Assembly (NCBI RefSeq): GCF_013372265.1
Contig: NZ_CP054051.1
Span: forward strand, 908,587 to 972,586
From: Aliarcobacter cibarius
Lineage (GTDB): Bacteria > Campylobacterota > Campylobacteria > Campylobacterales > Arcobacteraceae
Direction of reading: 5' to 3'
DNA: 64,000 bases
The notes under the pieces were generated by a model. It had not been told where the DNA came from, did no database searches, and was given only the letters and a program-made list of their open reading frames with translations. Made by a program: the position numbers and the translations under genes. Below are positions 17,179 through 29,124 of this stretch, in pieces (position 1 is the first letter of the stretch; every line of letters starts with the position of its first letter).

Positions 17179-17760
17179 GTGTTTGGAGCTTTATTCGAGG
17201 GTCTTAAATTTGCATTTAAAAAGGTTACAAAGTTATCCATTCCTTATTTTAGTTTAGAAGAGAATGATTTAAGATTTAAGATTACAAGTGATTATAGTTT
17301 TAAATATCCTATTTCAAATATTGAAACAAAAACAAGACATGACGCTTATGTACTTGATGCTTATACTTTGAAAACAAAAGAGATTTATATTGAGTATATT
17401 CACACTTATAGTGATGCTACTTGGAATGGACAGGCTTTTGGGCATTTTTTATCTCTATTAAAAGAAAATATTGGTGCAAAAAGATTTGAATTAATTGATA
17501 ATTATGAGTTTTCTCACTATCAATTTCAAACTTATTTTGTAGATGGTAGTTACTATTTGAATGTTGTATATTTATATGAGATGAACAAAGATATTTTTGT
17601 GATAGATAAAAAATATTCACTTTTTCAAGCTCTTTTAAAAAATTTCAAAAAAGATTATAAGTTTAGTTTTGAAGAAAAATTTAACCTAGATTTAGATTTC
17701 AATTTTAGTTTAGTAAAGAAAAATTCTATAAATAACTATTTTAGAGTAACTTCAAGCTAA
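17179..17760 (+). CDS. Conserved hypothetical protein, 193 aa
   Basis: The protein starts at GTG (17179) with a weak ribosome site. It is soluble, rich in aromatic residues and lysine, without signal peptide or membrane helix. It has the look of a mixed alpha/beta domain with several beta strands (DAYVLDAYTLKTKEIYIEYI, SYYLNVVYLYEM). No Cys or His cluster is visible, so no metal site is suggested. It follows the exporter operon by 62 bases and is convergent with thiC. I do not recognise the family. Confidence 0.55.
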   Translation: MFGALFEGLKFAFKKVTKLSIPYFSLEENDLRFKITSDYSFKYPISNIETKTRHDAYVLDAYTLKTKEIYIEYIHTYSDATWNGQAFGHFLSLLKENIGAKRFELIDNYEFSHYQFQTYFVDGSYYLNVVYLYEMNKDIFVIDKKYSLFQALLKNFKKDYKFSFEEKFNLDLDFNFSLVKKNSINNYFRVTSS

Positions 17761-17784
17761 AGATAAAACTTTAGCTTAAAATAT

Positions 17785-19706
<1,922 letters not shown>

Positions 19707-19758
19707 TTCAAAATCCTTTATTAAATATATTTTTTTATTGTTAGCCAGATTTTTGAGT

Positions 19759-19797
19759 AAAAAAAAGGGTACTTCCCGAAGAAAGCACCCTTTTTAT
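19759..19797 (-). terminator. UUCG-loop terminator of the TPP riboswitch
   Basis: On the minus strand AAAAAGGGTGCTTTC, loop TTCG, GGAAGTACCCTTTTTT: a long stem with G-U pairs closed by a stable UUCG tetraloop and followed by a T-run. It lies 48 bases after the aptamer and 53 bases before the first start codon, the expected place for a riboswitch-controlled intrinsic terminator. Confidence 0.9.
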
Positions 19798-19845
19798 TAA
19801 ATTTAGATTATCTATTTTAAGTTTATTAAATTTAATTATTAAAAA

Positions 19846-19925
19846 TCGCTTCCTACTCTGGTATTAACCAACAGGTTCAAAGGGTCAGGTTTTACCTTCT
19901 CAACGCAAAAAGCGTCCCCCTGCAA
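19846..19925 (-). promoter_or_regulatory. TPP riboswitch (THI element)
   Basis: The minus strand carries the THI-box core in order: GGGG near the 5' end, TGAGA (19902-19898 region), ACCCTTTGAACCTG, and GGTTAATACCAG followed by GTAGGAAGC. The ends close as a P1 stem (TTGC with GCGA, one G-U). It should sense thiamine pyrophosphate and control transcription of the SpeE-like gene and thiC through the terminator downstream. Confidence 0.96.
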
Positions 19926-20005
19926 TAAAAAAAGTATTCTATCATAAACAACTTTTAAAAGTTGAATAATTCAATAATATTTTGGTTATATAAAATCTAT
20001 AGTTC

Positions 20006-20389
20006 TTATTGTAACGTTTTGTAAAGATTAATTGCTTTTTGTATTTCTTCAGAAGTAGCTTTTCTTCTACAAGATAAATACCCTTTAGTTCCTTCACTTG
20101 TAATTGTGGGATAAACTGTTGCATAAACCCAGTAATAATCTCCATTTTTAGTAGCATTTTTTACATATCCAGTCCAAACTTTTCCACTTTTTACAGTATC
20201 CCACAAATTTTTAAATGCTGCTTTTGGCATATCAGGATGTCTTACTAAATTGTGAGGTTTCCCAATTAATTCTTCAACACTATATCCTGCAATTTCACAA
20301 AAATCATCACTTGCAAATGTAATTATTCCTTTTTCATTTGTTTCACTAACTAAAAAGGCATGGTCTTCTAAAACTATCTCTTTTGACAT
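20006..20389 (-). CDS. PAS-domain redox sensor, CetB/Aer-like
   Basis: This 127-residue protein is a single PAS domain. FCEIAGYSVEELIGKPHN (about 32-49) and LVRHPDMPKAAFKNLWDTV (about 50-68) are the motif of the FAD-binding PAS domain of Aer and of C. jejuni CetB. It starts 10 bases after the stop of the receptor gene upstream (21799-20399), which lacks a sensor domain of its own. By analogy with CetA/CetB, this protein would sense cellular redox state and signal through the membrane receptor for energy taxis. C. jejuni CetB is somewhat longer (165). Confidence 0.8.
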   Translation of the reverse strand: MSKEIVLEDHAFLVSETNEKGIITFASDDFCEIAGYSVEELIGKPHNLVRHPDMPKAAFKNLWDTVKSGKVWTGYVKNATKNGDYYWVYATVYPTITSEGTKGYLSCRRKATSEEIQKAINLYKTLQ

Positions 20390-20398
20390 ATTTAATCC

Positions 20399-21799
20399 TT
20401 AGCTTACTTTTTTTGTTTTGGCATCTTCTACTAATAGTTTAGCCATGTTTAGTGTTTTTTGCGATATCAAAGATACATTATTTGTTTCAATTGCATTTTC
20501 CTGAGTTGCTTTATCAAGGATATTTATTGCACTATTTATTTGCTCAATTCCTTTTAATTGCTCATTTGAAGCAATACTTACATCATAAATAATATTTATA
20601 GTTTGAGAGATTAAATTATTTAAATTTTGATAACCCTCTATCATCTCATCAGATATTTTTTTACCTTCTTCAGTTTTATAAGTTGCATTTTCAACTAAAT
20701 CTTTTATTTCACGTGCCGCTTCTGCACTTCTACTTGCAAGATTTCTTACTTCTTGTGCAACAACTGCAAATCCTTTTCCAGCTTCTCCTGCTGTTGCTGC
20801 TTCAACAGCAGCATTTAAAGATAGAATATTTGTTTGGAAAGCTATTTGATCAATTATGCTTATTGCTTCATTTATAGCTTTAACTTTTGAGTTAATTTCA
20901 TCCATAGAAGAAGCTGTTTTATTTGCTAAATCTTCACCTAATGTAACTGATTGTTTTACATCTTTACTCAAATTTGCCATTTGTGAAGCATTTTGAGTAT
21001 TGTTTTTTGTAATACTTGTAATTTGCTCTAAAGCAGATGCAGTTTCTTCAAGACTTGCTGCTTGTTCATTTGCTTTTTGAGCTAGATTATCTATACTTTT
21101 ACTCATCTGAATTGAAGAGTTTTCAAGTAAATTACCATTTTCTAGATTCTGTTTTGCATTAGAATTTAATTCAGCACCAAGTTTATTTATTCTTTGCATA
21201 GTTAGAAGCATTTTCCCTTTTAGTTTAGGATTTATTTGCATCTGTTTTCTATAATCCTGTTCAGAATAAAGTCCAACAATTTCAACTAAATCTTCCATAT
21301 TCTTATTAGCTTTTTCTAGCATATTATTTACAATATTTTTTAGCGTATAAATCATCGGATTAGATGTAGTAGAGTTTATTTTTGAAGTATAAATACCTTG
21401 AGATACCTTGTCAAGAGCAATTACTATTTCACCCATAATATGCATATCATCTTTTCTTATTTTGTCATATTTACTAACATAATTATTTAATTCTCTTAAT
21501 ATAATACCAATATCGTCATTTTTTATATATTTTGCAACTCTAATATGATTTGTTTTAAAAAATACAAAATCCATTAAATCTTCAATATACTCTTTAACTC
21601 TATCTATTCCTCCTACAATTCTTTGCATCGAATAAAAACTAATATAACCAACAATAATTGCAAAAAATATATTTAATGCAATTATTCCTGAAATCTTATA
21701 ATCACTTAATATTGCAAAAATACTAATAGATATAAACCCTATTTGACTAAGAATCATAATTATTAAGATTCTATATTTAGTTGAAATATTTATAAGCAC
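20399..21799 (-). CDS. Methyl-accepting chemotaxis protein without periplasmic domain (CetA-like)
   Basis: This 466-residue protein has two N-terminal helices (about 10-29 and 36-56) joined by a very short loop, so there is no ligand-binding periplasmic domain. A HAMP-like linker follows, then a full signalling domain whose hairpin tip reads [19 protein letters not shown] (about 305-325) and [18 protein letters not shown]. This is the CetA/Aer arrangement, where sensing is supplied by a cytoplasmic PAS partner, here the gene immediately downstream. It should act on CheA/CheW. It lies 18 bases after the PAS-GGDEF-EAL gene in a three-gene unit. Confidence 0.88.
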   Translation of the reverse strand: MLINISTKYRILIIMILSQIGFISISIFAILSDYKISGIIALNIFFAIIVGYISFYSMQRIVGGIDRVKEYIEDLMDFVFFKTNHIRVAKYIKNDDIGIILRELNNYVSKYDKIRKDDMHIMGEIVIALDKVSQGIYTSKINSTTSNPMIYTLKNIVNNMLEKANKNMEDLVEIVGLYSEQDYRKQMQINPKLKGKMLLTMQRINKLGAELNSNAKQNLENGNLLENSSIQMSKSIDNLAQKANEQAASLEETASALEQITSITKNNTQNASQMANLSKDVKQSVTLGEDLANKTASSMDEINSKVKAINEAISIIDQIAFQTNILSLNAAVEAATAGEAGKGFAVVAQEVRNLASRSAEAAREIKDLVENATYKTEEGKKISDEMIEGYQNLNNLISQTINIIYDVSIASNEQLKGIEQINSAINILDKATQENAIETNNVSLISQKTLNMAKLLVEDAKTKKVS

Positions 21800-21817
21800 T
21801 TCTTCTCCTCTTTAAAT

Positions 21818-23905
21818 TTAAACTAAATATTCTGGTTTGTGTAGATGATAACCTTGTGAATAATCAATATTTAACTCATTCACTTTTTGCATAACTTCTT
21901 CGTTGTGTACAAATTCAGCTACGGTTTTAATATTTAAAACTTTTGCAAAGCTATTTATCGTTTTTATTGCTAACTCTACATTCTTGTCATTTGATATATT
22001 TTTTACTAATGAACCATCTATTTTTATAAAATCAATATTTAATTTGATTATATATTCAAAATTTGAATATCCAGTTCCAAAGTCATCTATTGCAATCTTA
22101 CAACCTAAATTTTTTGCTTTTTTTACAAATTCATTTATTAAACCAAAATCATCAATAGCTTCACTTTCGACTATTTCAAAAGTTATTTTTGAAGCTGTAT
22201 TTGTTTTTTTAATATTTTCAAAAATATAGTTTATTGTATTTTCATCTTTTATATCTTCAACTGTAAGATTTATATTAAATTCGCAATCTTTATCTTTAAA
22301 GTAGCTACAAGCTTTTTTTACTAATGCTTTTGTTAAATCTAGATATAAATTTGCTTTTTTTGAAACTTCTAAGAAAGTATATGGAAGTAGTATTTTATTA
22401 TCACTTGTTTTTAATCTCATTAAAGTTTCATATTTTTCTTCTTTTGTGATATTGTTTAGAATCTTTTGTCCATAAACAAGTATATTATTTTCTAAAATTG
22501 CATTTTTTATTATTTCAATTAATTCTTTATTTCTTTTAATTTTTTCATATTCTTCTAGATGTTGTTCTAAAAATAGTATTTTTTTATTTTTATTTTTTGC
22601 TAAATTCATTGCAAATTCAACTGCTATAAGAGGATTCTCAAAAAAATTCTTAGAAGCAACAGCCATAAAAATTGATAGTGAAAAATTATATTTTTCTACA
22701 ACTATTTTTTTTTCAATTTTTTCTAAAATATTGTTTAATAATTCTGGTAAAGACTCTATCAAACTATTTTTTAATACTAAAATTGCAAAGATATCATTTG
22801 AAAGTTTGTAAAAATTTAATCCAAAGATATCTAATTTTTGTAAATTTTTTGCAAACTCTTTTAAAACTAAATCTCCTATTTCATAGCCATAAAATTCATT
22901 TATATCTTTGAATTTTGCAATGTCTATTAGAACAATTGAAGCATCTTTAGTATCTTTTAAATCACTTATTAATTTTTGTCTATTTGGGAGTTTTGTTAAA
23001 TCATCCATATATTGTTCTTGAATGATTTTTTCTTTTTCATAAATTTGTGTTATATCATGTCTTACTGCTATAAATTCAATTATTTCATTATATTTATCAA
23101 CGATAGGAACAATTGTCGTATCTACATAATATGGATTCCCATCTTTCTTTTTATTTACTATTACTCCTCTAAATATATTTTTATTTAAAATAGTTTTCCA
23201 AAGATTTTTAAAGAAATCTTTACCCATACTAGGATGCCTTACAATATTGTGATTTTTACCTATAAGTTCTTCTTTGTTGTATCCAGAAATTTCACAAAAT
23301 TTATTATTTACAAAAGTTATTTTGCCCTGTTTATCTGATTTTGAGACAATAGAACTTTCATCTATTGCATTTTTATATTCATTTAGCAAAAACAGTGTAT
23401 CTACGAAATCATCTTTATTTATATTTTGTTCTTTGAAAATACTATCTATTTCATTTAAATAAGTTTTCTTCTTCTCTAGTTGAAGATTTTTATTTTCTAA
23501 CTCTTTTTCTAATTTTCTTAATTCATTTCTATTTAACCATTTTGCTAAAAAATACTCTTTATTATCAAAAGTTATTTTTTTTAGTAGTACTTCAACAAAT
23601 AAATCTTTGTTTTTTACAGTTTTATATAACCAGTTAAATCTTACTTCGCCTAAGTTTTTACAAATTTCTAAATATTCTTTGAATTTTAAATGAGATAAAG
23701 TACCATCAGGTTGATATGCAGGAATGATTTCAAAAGGATTTAATGTTTTAAAATCATCAGTTGATTTTAACTCTAAGAATTTCGCAAGCTCATTATTACA
23801 GGCTATAAATTCTTTTGAAGTAAAAATAATCATAGCTTCATTAGAATTCAAAAAACTATATTTATATATTTCTAAATTATCTATTTCTTTATAATTTTCT
23901 GTCAT
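21818..23905 (-). CDS. PAS-PAS-GGDEF-EAL protein, probable c-di-GMP phosphodiesterase
   Basis: This 695-residue soluble protein has an N-terminal PAS-like domain (about 10-120), a coiled coil (about 130-165), an Aer-type PAS (FCEISGYNKEELIGKNHN, IVRHPSMGKDFFKNLW, about 175-295), a GGDEF domain (about 300-440) and an EAL domain (about 450-695). The GGDEF signature is degenerate (LSNDIF), so cyclase activity is unlikely. The EAL keeps its key acidic residues: YETLMRL (E of E-x-L), NINLTVED, FEIVESE, IDDFGTGYSNF, FIKIDG and VAEF. It probably hydrolyses c-di-GMP under redox or aromatic-cofactor control. It is the first gene of a unit with the CetA/CetB-like pair. Confidence 0.88.
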   Translation of the reverse strand: MTENYKEIDNLEIYKYSFLNSNEAMIIFTSKEFIACNNELAKFLELKSTDDFKTLNPFEIIPAYQPDGTLSHLKFKEYLEICKNLGEVRFNWLYKTVKNKDLFVEVLLKKITFDNKEYFLAKWLNRNELRKLEKELENKNLQLEKKKTYLNEIDSIFKEQNINKDDFVDTLFLLNEYKNAIDESSIVSKSDKQGKITFVNNKFCEISGYNKEELIGKNHNIVRHPSMGKDFFKNLWKTILNKNIFRGVIVNKKKDGNPYYVDTTIVPIVDKYNEIIEFIAVRHDITQIYEKEKIIQEQYMDDLTKLPNRQKLISDLKDTKDASIVLIDIAKFKDINEFYGYEIGDLVLKEFAKNLQKLDIFGLNFYKLSNDIFAILVLKNSLIESLPELLNNILEKIEKKIVVEKYNFSLSIFMAVASKNFFENPLIAVEFAMNLAKNKNKKILFLEQHLEEYEKIKRNKELIEIIKNAILENNILVYGQKILNNITKEEKYETLMRLKTSDNKILLPYTFLEVSKKANLYLDLTKALVKKACSYFKDKDCEFNINLTVEDIKDENTINYIFENIKKTNTASKITFEIVESEAIDDFGLINEFVKKAKNLGCKIAIDDFGTGYSNFEYIIKLNIDFIKIDGSLVKNISNDKNVELAIKTINSFAKVLNIKTVAEFVHNEEVMQKVNELNIDYSQGYHLHKPEYLV

Positions 23906-24064
23906 CTAAAACCTTCAAAAATTTCATTATTCTAAAATAATATTATCACAACACTATTTATTTAAGTGCTCAAATAATACCAAAATAATTTTTTAAAGTT
24001 AATGGAAATGGCTTTAAAATGGGAAAAAATTATGAAATTGTATATTAATAATCAAATAAATTAT

Positions 24065-24087
24065 GTTAAGGAATTAAAATCCTTAAC
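24065..24087 (-). terminator. Terminator of the DUF4197 gene
   Basis: GTTAAGGA and TCCTTAAC form a perfect 8-bp stem with a 7-base loop, five bases past the stop codon on the minus strand. Confidence 0.7.
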
Positions 24088-24091
24088 TTTA

Positions 24092-24895
24092 TTATTTACT
24101 GAACACTTCTTTTAAAATTGAGCTAGTTTGTTCAAGAGGATTTTTTCTAATACCAGCTTCTTTTTGAGCTATCATAGAAAATAGTCCGTCCATTGCTTTT
24201 TCTGTAATATAGTCGTCTAAACTTTCATTATTATTTCCAGGTACATATGAATCAACACCAAAATTTTTTGCTAGTCCTGTAATTGAGCTGTTTCCTACTA
24301 AACCTTTTGCACTATTTTGATAAAAATTATTTGCAACATCGTAATATTGTGCAACGTTGTTTGTTTTCATAGACTCTTGAACTATTGGTTTTATCATAGC
24401 TTTAAGTTCATTTGAACTATTTTTCTTAAAATATTCTGTTGCTGCATTATCTTTTCCACTTAAAATAGTTTGAGCATCATTTAAGTTCATTTTAGAAATG
24501 GCATTCATAAAAATATCAGCAGTTTTTGGAGCCGCTTTTGAAGCTGCTGCGTTCATAGAATTGATTAAATCATCAGCCATTTTATCACCACCAGCTTTTC
24601 TAATTACCCCTTCAACATTTTTTAAATTATCAGGTAGAGGTATTTTAACTTTATCATTATTTAAGTAACCATTATCTTTACCTAAAGTTGAAGTGGCATA
24701 AGTAACACCATTTTTTAAAGCCTCTTTTAATCCATTTGAAATAGTAGAATTATCTAAATTTGATTTTTGATTATTTCCTGTAGTTTCAACATTTTGTGGT
24801 ATATTCTTTGCAACATCACTTGCTATTTGTTTTAAGTCAAATCCAAAACTAAGAGTTGAAAATAAAATTCCTGCAACTATAAATGATTTTTTCAT
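24092..24895 (-). CDS. DUF4197-family exported protein
   Basis: This 267-residue protein has a signal peptide (about 1-18, MKKSFIVAGILFSTLSFG) and a mostly helical mature part. Family-typical blocks are GLKEALKNGVTYATSTLGKDNGYLNNDKVKIPLPDNL (split here across about 54-92) and the late DYITEKAMDGLFSMIAQKEAGIRKNP (about 227-252). These match DUF4197, a periplasmic or envelope family of unknown function. It is a single-gene unit divergent from the DedA gene. Confidence 0.82.
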   Translation of the reverse strand: MKKSFIVAGILFSTLSFGFDLKQIASDVAKNIPQNVETTGNNQKSNLDNSTISNGLKEALKNGVTYATSTLGKDNGYLNNDKVKIPLPDNLKNVEGVIRKAGGDKMADDLINSMNAAASKAAPKTADIFMNAISKMNLNDAQTILSGKDNAATEYFKKNSSNELKAMIKPIVQESMKTNNVAQYYDVANNFYQNSAKGLVGNSSITGLAKNFGVDSYVPGNNNESLDDYITEKAMDGLFSMIAQKEAGIRKNPLEQTSSILKEVFSK

Positions 24896-25024
24896 AAAAT
24901 TCCTTCGTAAAATAAATTACAGGATTATATTAAAATCTTATGTAAAAATTGTGAAAAGAAAAAAAATAATCTTTTTATACCATTTTGGATAGAATAAAGG
25001 CTTTATAGAAAAATTAGGATTTTC

Positions 25025-25573
25025 ATGGAACAATTTATTCAAGATTGGGGCTATATAGCTCTTTTTCTATACTCTTTTGGTGGTGGTTTTTTAGCTTTAG
25101 CAATAGCTGGGGCTTTTTCATATGCAGGTGATTTAAATATTTATATAACAGTTATAGTTGCTGGTGTTTCAAATTTTATTGGTAGTCAATTTTTATTCTA
25201 CTTTGCAAAATATAATAAATCATACATGGATGAAACAGTTAATAAACATAGAAGAAAAGTTGCCATGGTAAAAACTATGCTTAAAAAATATGGTTCATTT
25301 ATGATATTTATACAAAAGTATATTTATGGAGTTAAGACTTTAGTACCCCTAGTTATGGGAATTTCAGCTTACAATCCTTTTAAATATACAGTTTTAAATG
25401 CTATTGCTTCTGCAATATGGGCTATAGTTATTGGTTATATTAGTTTTACAGCTGGAAAACTTCTTTTAAGTTTTGCAGATGATTTTAAGTATGTTGGTTT
25501 CTTCACTGTTTTATTAGTGCTAGGAATTTTAGTTTATAGTTTTAAAGACAAAAAAAAGGTTAAAAAACAGTGA
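25025..25573 (+). CDS. DedA-family membrane protein
   Basis: This 182-residue protein has four to five membrane helices. The DedA/SNARE-associated signature is visible: YGSFMIFIQKYIYGVKTLVPLVMGIS (split at about 96-121), corresponding to the F.R...G.R..V....G segment with K and G replacing some usual residues, and NAIASAIWAIVIGYISF after it. DedA proteins are linked to undecaprenyl-phosphate or phospholipid flipping and membrane homeostasis. Its stop overlaps the GTG start of the helicase gene by 4 bases, so the two are co-translated. Confidence 0.85.
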   Translation: MEQFIQDWGYIALFLYSFGGGFLALAIAGAFSYAGDLNIYITVIVAGVSNFIGSQFLFYFAKYNKSYMDETVNKHRRKVAMVKTMLKKYGSFMIFIQKYIYGVKTLVPLVMGISAYNPFKYTVLNAIASAIWAIVIGYISFTAGKLLLSFADDFKYVGFFTVLLVLGILVYSFKDKKKVKKQ

Positions 25574-26934
25574 CATTTTCACAATTAGATATAAATAAAG
25601 ATTTTATAAAAAATCTTGAAAGCTTAGGTTATATAAATCTTACACCTATCCAAGAGTTAAGTTTAAGTAGTAGTTTAAAGAGGAAAGATTTAATAGCAAG
25701 AGCAAAAACAGGTAGTGGAAAAACTGTAGCTTTTTCTTTGCCAATAGTTGAAAAATTAAGAGTAAAAGAGTTTAAGATTCAAGCTTTATTACTTGCTCCA
25801 ACAAGAGAGTTAGCAAATCAAATAGCACAAAATTTAAGACTTTTATTTAGACATGTTCATAATGTAAAAATTCTTACACTTTGTGGTGGGGTACCTTTTA
25901 AACCTCAAGTTGTTTCTTTAAGTCATCAAGCACACATTATTGTAGGAACTCCAGGAAGAATTTTAAAGCATTTAGATGAAAAAAATTTAAATTTAGATTT
26001 TGTGGAAACTTTTGTTCTTGATGAAGCCGATAAAATGCTTGATATGGGATTTTATGATGATATAGAGAAAGTTTCAAGCTTTTTATCAAAAAATAGACAA
26101 ACTATGCTATTTTCTGCAACATATACAGATGACATTAAACTTTTAGCTTCAAATATTTTGAATAATCCACTTTTTATAGAAGTTGAGAATGAAGAAAAAA
26201 ATATTATAAAACAAGAATTTTATGAGTTAACTGAGAGTGAAAAAGCACAAAATATTAAAAAAATAATCAGAAGTTTTGAAGCAAAATCTACAATTATTTT
26301 TTGTAATCAAAAAATTACATGTGAAAAATTAGCAGATATTTTGTATGAAGATGGATTAGATATTTTAACTATGCATAGTGATTTAGAACAAAAACAAAGA
26401 GATGAGACATTAATCTTATTTTCAAATTCTACTTACCCTATATTAGTTGCAAGTGATGTTGCAAGTCGTGGTCTTGATATAGACGATGTAGATTTGGTTA
26501 TAAATTATGATTTAGCACTAAATTCAAAAATTCATACTCATAGAATTGGAAGAACAGCAAGAGCAGGTAAAGGTGGAGTTGCAGTTAGCTTTTTTACAAA
26601 AGATGAACAAAATAGAGCTTTAGAATTCAAAGAAATATTTAATGATATTGAGTTTAAAGAGGCAAAAGTAATTCGAGATAATCCAAATTTTGAGATAGAT
26701 TTAGGATTAAGAGCTATTTTTATAAATGGTGGCAAAAAACATAAGCTTAGAAAAATGGATATTTTAGGAAGTTTAACTGCTGGAATTGGTTTAGAAAAAG
26801 ATGATATTGGTAAAATTGATGTATTAGATTTTTGTTCTTATGTTGCAGTAAAAAAAGATAAGTTAGATTTTGTTTTAGATAAATTAAATAAAACAAAAAT
26901 TAAAGGAAAATATTATAACATATACGAAAAATAA
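25570..26934 (+). CDS. dbpA: DEAD-box RNA helicase DbpA
   Basis: This 454-residue protein starts at GTG. It contains the Q motif (GYINLTPIQ, about 19-27), motif I AKTGSGKT (about 44-51), PTRELA, DEAD (about 151-154), SAT, and HRIGRTARAG (about 321-330). The C-terminal 75 residues match the DbpA RNA-binding domain: KLRKMDILGSLTAG and DFCSYVAVKKDKLDFVLDKL, and the length agrees with DbpA (about 457). DbpA acts in 50S ribosome assembly by binding hairpin 92 of 23S rRNA. It is coupled to the DedA gene. Confidence 0.9.
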   Translation: MTFSQLDINKDFIKNLESLGYINLTPIQELSLSSSLKRKDLIARAKTGSGKTVAFSLPIVEKLRVKEFKIQALLLAPTRELANQIAQNLRLLFRHVHNVKILTLCGGVPFKPQVVSLSHQAHIIVGTPGRILKHLDEKNLNLDFVETFVLDEADKMLDMGFYDDIEKVSSFLSKNRQTMLFSATYTDDIKLLASNILNNPLFIEVENEEKNIIKQEFYELTESEKAQNIKKIIRSFEAKSTIIFCNQKITCEKLADILYEDGLDILTMHSDLEQKQRDETLILFSNSTYPILVASDVASRGLDIDDVDLVINYDLALNSKIHTHRIGRTARAGKGGVAVSFFTKDEQNRALEFKEIFNDIEFKEAKVIRDNPNFEIDLGLRAIFINGGKKHKLRKMDILGSLTAGIGLEKDDIGKIDVLDFCSYVAVKKDKLDFVLDKLNKTKIKGKYYNIYEK

Positions 26935-26990
26935 TAATTTTTTTAATGAATTAATAGTAATGTGTAAAATTAAATAACTAAAGGCATGCT

Positions 26991-29120
26991 TTGTTTAAAA
27001 ATAGACTTTTTTTGAAAATTATATCTATATTCACACTTCCTATACTTTTAATTTTTGTTTATAGTTCTTTTATAGTTTATCAAAAGAATATTATGTTTAA
27101 ACAAGTTGAAATTATGAAAGACAATTTAGTCTTTGTAAAAAACATAAAAGAACTTATTTTTGCAATAGATAAAGAACAAAATGCTGTAGTAAAATATTTT
27201 TTAACTCAAAAAGACAAAGTTGACTTACAAAAAGAGTTTAAAAATAGTGATGAACTATACAATGAACTATTAAATACTGTAAAAATTTTAAATTTAGAAT
27301 CAAAAGTTGAGAATCTAGATTATGATTTGAATAGAATAAAAGAGATAAGACAAAGTCTGGATAGTGAAAAATTAAATTTATATCAAATATCTGAAGCTTA
27401 TAAATCAACTAAGAAAAATATTTTATCTTCACTTTTCTTTTCAAAACATTTTAAATATGCTAATAACTACAATCTTGATTTAAGTAAAATAGTTGATTTT
27501 TTATCTCATGATGAAAATTCAAAATATCTAAAAGAGCTTTTAAGTTCTTTACTTGAAACTATAGATAAAGAGACGAATCTATTTAAAGATGAGCTTTTAA
27601 ATGATAAAAATATTTCTATACTATTTTTAATAATAGTATTTTTTACTATGGGGTCTTTATTTTTTGTTTTGAAAACTATAGTTTCAAAAGAGCAAGAAAG
27701 TTATTTAAAAATTAAAACATATAAAGATATTTATGAAATTTTAAGTAAGACGAATAAATTTTTAACTAAAACTTATGATAAAGAGTCTTTGTATCCAAAT
27801 ATTTGTGAAATTTTAGCTCAAAATGAGAATTTCAAGTTTGCATTTTTCTATGATGTTTCCGATAAAAAAATATATGCAAAAAATGGAAAATTAAAACAAA
27901 TTATATCTTCTCAAGTAAATTATTATGAAGATATTTCACATGAAAATTTAGTATCAAAAACTGTTAAATGGCAAACAAATATTATTATAAATAATTTTTA
28001 CGAAAAAAATTTATCAGTATTCTACAATGAAGCAAAAAATTTGAATATAAATTCAATGGCTACTTTTCCTATCAAAAAATTTGATAAAGTTGTCGGGGTT
28101 ATGATAATTTATTCAACTCAAATTGGTTTTTTTGACAAGGAAGTTGAAGTATTATTTGATAAGTTGGTAAATGATATTAATCATTGTTTAGAAAAAATAA
28201 AGTATGAAGAACAAAGATTAGAGCAAGAAGATGAACTAAGGCTTTCTTCATATTCTTTTGATATTGCAGAGCCAATGTTAATAACAGACACTGAGGGACA
28301 TATAGTTAGAGTTAATCAGGCATTTTGTTCTATTATGGGTTATACAAAAGATGAATTAATTGGAAGAAACCCAAGAATTTTTAAAACGCCACACCAAGAT
28401 TATAAGTTTATTGAGGATATGTGGAATTGTTTAAGAATCAATGGATTCTGGACTGGTGAGTTATATAATAAAAAATCAAATGATGAAATAATTCCATTAA
28501 AAGGTACTATTACTGCTATAAAAGATAAGAATGGAAAAGCTACTCATTATCTAGGACAATATTTTGATATTGGAAAAATAAAGGATAAAGAGAAAGTTCT
28601 AGAGTATCAAGCAACGCATGATAATTTAACTGGTCTTCCAAATAGACTTTTACTAACAGATAGAATAGAGCAAGCTATTAGAAAAGTTACTAGACATAAG
28701 ATAATAGGTGGTTTAATATTTATAGATTTAGATAATTTTAAAGTTATAAATGACACATTGGGACATGATATTGGAGATGCATTATTAATAACTGTTGCTA
28801 AAAAAATGAAAGAAAGCATAAGAGAAGAAGATACAGTTTCAAGAGTAGGAGGAGATGAATTTGTAATTTTACTTGATAATTTAGGTTCAACAAGAGATGA
28901 AGCTAGAAGAAATATCAAATATTTAGCAACAAAAATAAAAGATGCTTTAAATAGTATTGATTCTATAGAAGGTTACAAAAATATATCAACTCCAAGTATT
29001 GGAATAACTTTATTTAATGATGATAGTGTTAGTGTAAAAGATTTAATAAAACAAGCTGATACAGCAATGTATGAAGCAAAAAAACAAGGTAAAAATACAA
29101 TAGAATTATTTGAGGATTAA
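26991..29120 (+). CDS. Membrane GAF-PAS-GGDEF diguanylate cyclase
   Basis: This 709-residue protein starts at TTG. It has a first helix (about 8-27), a periplasmic helical sensor region (about 28-205), a second helix (about 206-226), a GAF-like domain (about 245-400), a PAS domain with a PAC tail (AFCSIMGYTKDELIGRNPRI, about 443-462; up to about 535) and a GGDEF domain (about 540-709). The active-site loop is intact, RVGGDEFVILL (about 621-631), with ATHDNLTGLPNR at the domain start. It is the only clearly cyclase-competent GGDEF protein in the window. Single-gene unit. Confidence 0.9.
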   Translation: MFKNRLFLKIISIFTLPILLIFVYSSFIVYQKNIMFKQVEIMKDNLVFVKNIKELIFAIDKEQNAVVKYFLTQKDKVDLQKEFKNSDELYNELLNTVKILNLESKVENLDYDLNRIKEIRQSLDSEKLNLYQISEAYKSTKKNILSSLFFSKHFKYANNYNLDLSKIVDFLSHDENSKYLKELLSSLLETIDKETNLFKDELLNDKNISILFLIIVFFTMGSLFFVLKTIVSKEQESYLKIKTYKDIYEILSKTNKFLTKTYDKESLYPNICEILAQNENFKFAFFYDVSDKKIYAKNGKLKQIISSQVNYYEDISHENLVSKTVKWQTNIIINNFYEKNLSVFYNEAKNLNINSMATFPIKKFDKVVGVMIIYSTQIGFFDKEVEVLFDKLVNDINHCLEKIKYEEQRLEQEDELRLSSYSFDIAEPMLITDTEGHIVRVNQAFCSIMGYTKDELIGRNPRIFKTPHQDYKFIEDMWNCLRINGFWTGELYNKKSNDEIIPLKGTITAIKDKNGKATHYLGQYFDIGKIKDKEKVLEYQATHDNLTGLPNRLLLTDRIEQAIRKVTRHKIIGGLIFIDLDNFKVINDTLGHDIGDALLITVAKKMKESIREEDTVSRVGGDEFVILLDNLGSTRDEARRNIKYLATKIKDALNSIDSIEGYKNISTPSIGITLFNDDSVSVKDLIKQADTAMYEAKKQGKNTIELFED

Positions 29121-29124
29121 AAGA

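Noticed and set aside
20683..20877. Leucine/glutamine-rich open frame opposite the chemotaxis receptor
   Set aside because: It is the antisense of the repetitive signalling helices and has no start signals of its own.
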